A stretch of 8,315 nucleotides of DNA from Alistipes sp. (GTDB taxonomy: Bacteria > Bacteroidota > Bacteroidia > Bacteroidales > Rikenellaceae). Positions 5,691 to 8,315 of the stretch are shown piece after piece (the stretch's first letter is position 1; every line of letters begins with the position of its first letter). The stretch lies in assembly GCA_017380275.1 (NCBI GenBank), contig JAFOEH010000105.1, positions 1-8,315 on the forward strand, given 5' to 3'. The notes below the pieces were generated by a model that saw only the letters and a list, made by a program, of their open reading frames with translations, did no database searches and was not told the DNA's origin. The position numbers and the translations under genes are program-made.

Positions 5691-6059
5691 ATGAAAGCAC
5701 TATACACCATCCTGCTGCTGGTGGTATCAAACGTCTTTATGACCTTCGCGTGGTACGGCCACCTGAAGTTGCAGCAGATGAAGCTAATCTCATCGTGGCC
5801 TCTGTGGCTCGTAATCATCTTCTCGTGGGGCATCGCGCTGGCCGAGTACTCGTGCCAGATTCCCGCCAACCGAATCGGTTTTATCGACAACGGAGGCCCC
5901 TTCACGCTGATGCAGCTCAAAGTGATGCAGGAGGTTATCACGCTCATCATCTTCACCGTATTCACCACCGTATTCTTCCGAGGCGAGGCTCTCCACTGGA
6001 ACCATCTGGCGGCATTCGGATGCCTGGTACTGGCCGTCTATTTCGTATTTATGAAGTAA
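5691..6059 (+). CDS. DMT family (DUF486) small membrane protein
   Basis: This 122-residue protein belongs to the DUF486 group of the drug/metabolite transporter superfamily, small proteins with four membrane helices. The helices are at about 4-22, 38-54, 80-98 and 104-121. Family landmarks are WYGHLK (21-26), SWGIALAEYSCQIPANRIG (45-63) and LMQLKVMQEVITL (73-85). The substrate is not known for this family, so no transport function is claimed. Its length is normal for the family and there is no sign of damage. A consensus -7 box sits just upstream. The stop codon overlaps the start of the methyltransferase gene in TAATG, so the two genes are very likely co-transcribed and possibly coupled in translation, although no shared function is obvious. 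Confidence 0.9.
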   Translation: MKALYTILLLVVSNVFMTFAWYGHLKLQQMKLISSWPLWLVIIFSWGIALAEYSCQIPANRIGFIDNGGPFTLMQLKVMQEVITLIIFTVFTTVFFRGEALHWNHLAAFGCLVLAVYFVFMK

Positions 6060-7207
6060 TGAGTGGCGAGGAGCTCGACATACTGCGACTTCAGGAGGTG
6101 AGGCAGGCCATCGAGGAGAACATCGAACGCGACCCGCTACGGGTGGCACTCGATAGTCGTATCCCCCACGCCCGCGAGGTGGCTACGCAGGTGAAGTATC
6201 TGCAACGTGCCCGACAGAAGCTCAGGCGTATGTACGAGGCTCGCTGCATCCTTCCGCAACGCGCCTTCGAGCAGGCTTCGAGCGAGCAGACGGCGGCGGC
6301 AAAGCGACTCAGTGGTGGGCGACTGCTCGACTTAACGTGCGGTCTGGGGATCGACTCAACGGCTATGGCCGAGCGATTTGAGAGTGTCGTGGCCATCGAG
6401 CGCGACGAGGTGCTGGCCGAGGTCGTGAGGGAGAATCTCCGACGACAAGGCATTGATAACGTGGAGGTTGTAACAGCATCAGCCGAGGAGTATGTAGCCG
6501 CTTGCAAGGAGCAATTCGACTGGATTTATGTCGATCCCGATCGTCGCACCGACCAGGGACGACGTGTCGTACGCCTGGAGGATTGTTCGCCCAACGTAGT
6601 GGATCTGTGGCCCGCGCTCAAGCGCATCAGCAGCCGTGTGGCGATAAAGAATTCGCCGTTGTTCGATGTGGAGGAGGCGTTCCGACTCTTCGGGCACTGC
6701 GGTGTGGAGGTCCTCTCGCTTGCGGGCGAGTGCAAGGAGGTGATGATCTATGCCGATGGCCGTGAGCCCGCGCTGGCAGCCGAGGCTGTGGGCAAGGGCC
6801 GTGTCGAGTTCAAACGCTCGGAGATAGTAAATTGGCCTATGCCTGAGGAGTTTGCGGCGGCGGAGTACAGCCACCTCATCATCCCCGATGTGGCGTTGCA
6901 GAAGGCTCGTCTGGTGCGACACGCACTACACGATGTGGCCGACGTATGGAGCGAGAACTCGTTTGGTTTTGCCCGAACGGAGCCGCGCGATGTGCTGGGA
7001 CGAGTGGAGGAGATTGCAAGGATAGAGCCATTTGATATGAAGGCCCTGAAACGAGAGCTGAAGGGCGTGGGCACAGATATTACGATGCGCGACTTCCCCC
7101 ACCCTCTTGACGAGGTGCGCCGCCGAACGGGTATGCGCAGCGGCAACGAGGTGCGACTGGCACTGACGAAGGTCGAGGGAAGATGCTACACGATATATTT
7201 GAAATAG
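6059..7207 (+). CDS. THUMP-like domain SAM-dependent methyltransferase
   Basis: This 382-residue protein is probably an RNA methyltransferase acting in the cytoplasm. Residues 1-85 are helical and contain QVKYLQRARQKLRR (44-57) and FEQASSEQTA (70-79), both typical of the family. The Rossmann methyltransferase core starts with the SAM-binding motif LLDLTCGLGIDSTAMAE (89-105) and the acidic strand end VVAIERD (110-116). The motif IV-like WIYVDPDRR (155-163) follows, with the family's RLEDCSPNVVDLWP (172-185) and IKNSPLFDVEEAF (196-208). The C-terminal THUMP-like domain (about 300-382) carries LKRELKGVGTDITMRDFPHP (330-349) and GNEVRLAL (362-369). The exact RNA and base are unknown for this Bacteroidota family. 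The start is placed at 6059, where ATG overlaps the previous stop as TAATG; the frame is also open further upstream, but that stretch is the DMT gene read in another frame. A terminator follows the stop by two bases. Confidence 0.87.
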   Translation: MSGEELDILRLQEVRQAIEENIERDPLRVALDSRIPHAREVATQVKYLQRARQKLRRMYEARCILPQRAFEQASSEQTAAAKRLSGGRLLDLTCGLGIDSTAMAERFESVVAIERDEVLAEVVRENLRRQGIDNVEVVTASAEEYVAACKEQFDWIYVDPDRRTDQGRRVVRLEDCSPNVVDLWPALKRISSRVAIKNSPLFDVEEAFRLFGHCGVEVLSLAGECKEVMIYADGREPALAAEAVGKGRVEFKRSEIVNWPMPEEFAAAEYSHLIIPDVALQKARLVRHALHDVADVWSENSFGFARTEPRDVLGRVEEIARIEPFDMKALKRELKGVGTDITMRDFPHPLDEVRRRTGMRSGNEVRLALTKVEGRCYTIYLK

Positions 7208-7208
7208 G

Positions 7209-7234
7209 AAAGGGTGCTGTGCGCACCCTTTTTT
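7209..7234 (+). terminator. Rho-independent terminator after the methyltransferase gene
   Basis: A nine-base-pair stem, AAAGGGTGC at 7209-7217 pairing with GCACCCTTT at 7223-7231, encloses a five-base loop (TGTGC). The T run continues to 7234. It begins two bases after the methyltransferase stop codon. Its end overlaps the stop codon (7233-7235) of the converging minus-strand deacylase gene. Read in that direction the hairpin has only a short, interrupted T run, so it is mainly a + strand terminator that may also help the other side. Confidence 0.85.
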
Positions 7235-7739
7235 AGTATAGTTCTATGTACTCATACGAGTTTCCCACCGCCTCCAGATACTTCTGAAACATCTGCTGCG
7301 AGATAACCACCGTAGCGGTGTTGTCGTTGGGATGGAAGCTCAGCGAGGGTTGCTCACGCAGGTTGGCATCGAGGAAGAGATGAACGTGATTCTCCTCATC
7401 ATTGACCAACCCGAAGGGCGACACCGAGCCGGGGCGCAGCCCTAACCAGCGCTCCATACGCTGCTCCGAGGCGAAGGAGAGCTTACCCTGACGGAGGCGC
7501 TGCTCCAGATCGTGGATTGCCATCGTGCGCTCGCTGTCGAAGACAACCAAGTAGTGGCGGTTGCCCTTGTGGTTGCGGAAGAAGAGGTTTTTGCAGTGCT
7601 TCGAGCCGTCGGCGTGCCAATACTGACGCGCAATCTCGATGGTGGGTGCCTCGGGGTGGTCGTACACGGAGTACTCTATATCGTGTGCCGCCAGAAAGTC
7701 AAACATCCTCTGACGACGGAAGAAATTTTCGCTACTCAT
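7233..7739 (-). CDS. YbaK/ProX-type deacylase (prolyl-tRNA synthetase-associated domain protein)
   Basis: This 168-residue protein belongs to the family that hydrolyses wrongly charged tRNA-Pro, in the style of PrdX/ProXp-ala, which clears alanine from tRNA-Pro. It acts in the cytoplasm as a stand-alone proofreading enzyme. Diagnostic segments are DHPEAPTIEIA (27-37), HCKNLFFRNHKGNRHYLVVF (48-67), whose Lys50 is in the position of the essential lysine of this fold, and the strongly conserved GLRPGSVSPFGLVND (100-114), followed by VHLFLDANL (119-127) and LSFHPNDNTATVVIS (133-147). The length is normal for the single-domain form. The substrate amino acid is inferred from the family. The gene lies 35 bases after kdsC on the same strand and may be transcribed with it. 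The ATG at 7739 is preceded on the coding strand by A-rich DNA containing the heptamer repeats. It converges with the methyltransferase gene. Confidence 0.87.
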   Translation of the reverse strand: MSSENFFRRQRMFDFLAAHDIEYSVYDHPEAPTIEIARQYWHADGSKHCKNLFFRNHKGNRHYLVVFDSERTMAIHDLEQRLRQGKLSFASEQRMERWLGLRPGSVSPFGLVNDEENHVHLFLDANLREQPSLSFHPNDNTATVVISQQMFQKYLEAVGNSYEYIELY

Positions 7740-7741
7740 TT

Positions 7742-7769
7742 TGAATTCTGAATTTTGAATTTTGAATTC
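7742..7769. repeat. Four tandem 7-base repeats (TGAATTY) between kdsC and the deacylase gene
   Basis: Read on the + strand the units are TGAATTC, TGAATTT, TGAATTT and TGAATTC. They are perfectly tandem and differ only at the last base, with the two outer units each carrying an EcoRI-type GAATTC. They take up 28 of the 35 bases between the two minus-strand genes and end just before the deacylase start codon on the coding strand. Such AT-rich heptamers can vary in copy number by slipped-strand replication. Any effect on translation of the deacylase is inference. Confidence 0.8.
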
Positions 7770-7774
7770 TTTCG

Positions 7775-8314
7775 TTATCTCGACGCTACGCCCAGGACAC
7801 CTTGTCTATCCTTTGCCCACTCATCCTGCGAGCGCAAGACCTGCTCCACGATGTCGCGCACAGCGCCCTTGCCGCCACCAAACTCCGAGACGTAACGCGA
7901 CGCCTCGATAACCTCCGAGCAGGCATCGGCCGGGCATACAGGGATGCCGACCAGCTCCATACACTCCAGATCGGGGATGTCGTCGCCCATATATATCGTC
8001 GTGGCGGGGTCGATGTCGTAGTCGGCGAAGAACTCGTGCATAGCCTTGATCTTATCCATACAGCTCAGGTACATTCGCGTCACGCCCAGACGCTCCATAC
8101 GCGAGCGCAGCAGGTTGCCGTGGCCGCCCGAGATGATGCAAACCTTATAGCCGCGACGAACGGCGTAAGCAATGGCATAGCCATCCTTGGCGTTGTACTT
8201 GCGGATGAAGTCCGAGCCGTCGCCTATGGGCATAATGCCACCATCGGTCATCACGCCATCAACATCAAAAACAAAGGCCTTGACCTTCGCTATCTCTTCC
8301 TTGAAGTTTGCCAT
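7775..8314 (-). CDS. kdsC: KDO-8-phosphate phosphatase (HAD superfamily, KdsC)
   Basis: KdsC removes phosphate from 3-deoxy-D-manno-octulosonate 8-phosphate to release KDO, the sugar that links lipid A to the rest of lipopolysaccharide. The 179-residue protein is a cap-less HAD phosphatase of normal length. Motif I is FVFDVDGVMTDGG (14-26), with Asp17 the likely nucleophile and Asp19 the acid/base residue. Motif II is IISGGHGNLLRSR (60-72), with Ser62. Lys88 in MDKIKAMHEF (86-95) fits motif III, and YMGDDIPDLECM (108-119) fits motif IV with Asp111 and Asp112 for magnesium. PVCPADACSEV (125-135) and YVSEFGGGKGAVRDIVEQVL (141-160) match the usual end of the family. The Arg of the common 'ITGR' motif II variant is replaced by the GGHG form, which I recall from Bacteroidota copies. 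The start codon is one base from the window edge, so a slightly longer start cannot be excluded. The tail after residue 165 is a short extra extension. Confidence 0.92.
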   Translation of the reverse strand: MANFKEEIAKVKAFVFDVDGVMTDGGIMPIGDGSDFIRKYNAKDGYAIAYAVRRGYKVCIISGGHGNLLRSRMERLGVTRMYLSCMDKIKAMHEFFADYDIDPATTIYMGDDIPDLECMELVGIPVCPADACSEVIEASRYVSEFGGGKGAVRDIVEQVLRSQDEWAKDRQGVLGVASR

Positions 8315-8315
8315 A

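Noticed and set aside
4942..5694. A 250-codon + strand frame inside comEC
   Set aside because: ComEC motifs and membrane segments continue through this region in the other frame; the alternative product is Gly/Arg-rich with no family.
5750..6058. A longer N-terminus for the methyltransferase, since its frame stays open upstream
   Set aside because: This stretch encodes the DUF486 protein in another frame, the extension is Arg/His/Pro-rich nonsense, and the ATG at 6059 gives the family's normal N-terminus.
1..8315. CRISPR array, tRNA or rRNA genes, insertion sequence, toxin-antitoxin or defence genes
   Set aside because: No regularly spaced repeats, cloverleaf, transposase or recognisable defence motif was seen on either strand.

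Overview
The window looks like chromosomal DNA from a Bacteroidota bacterium, most likely an Alistipes-like member of the Bacteroidales. The grounds are gene leaders that are A-rich and mostly lack a Shine-Dalgarno sequence, -7 boxes of the TAnnTTTG type, a fairly GC-rich codon choice (TCG serine, GAG, CGC, CTC), and Bacteroidota-type versions of KdsC, the THUMP-like methyltransferase and the DMT/DUF486 protein. The genus is an inference from style and recollection, not from a database match.

Positions 1-4103 are the right-hand part of a phage-derived head (virion) module, all on the + strand and tightly packed. In order they hold: the C-terminal tail of a Glu/Lys/Ala/Pro-rich protein that is probably a prohead protease or scaffold; a major capsid-like protein; a small unknown protein; a portal protein; a head-tail connector-like protein; a small basic protein overlapping both neighbours; and a phage P5/lysozyme-like protein. 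The capsid gene lies upstream of the portal gene, the reverse of the usual tailed-phage order. No tail, terminase or integrase gene is visible here, and the module stops 53 bases before a host gene. The rest of the element must lie upstream of the window.

Positions 4104-7207 are host genes on the + strand: a short ComEC/Rec2-type DNA-uptake channel without the usual C-terminal metallo-beta-lactamase-like domain, a four-helix DMT/DUF486 membrane protein, and a THUMP-like SAM-dependent methyltransferase joined to it by a TAATG stop/start overlap. A strong hairpin terminator at 7209-7234 ends this set.

Positions 7233-8314 carry two converging - strand genes. kdsC (KDO-8-phosphate phosphatase, lipopolysaccharide core synthesis) comes first in transcription, followed by a YbaK/ProX-type deacylase that probably edits mischarged tRNA-Pro. 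The 35-base gap between them holds four tandem heptamers.

The least ordinary part is the phage head module: its codon style resembles that of the host genes, its gene order is unusual, its capsid gene has an A-rich leader with a direct repeat, and it abuts comEC. It could be an ordinary prophage edge, a decaying remnant or a domesticated particle. The window alone cannot decide among these.
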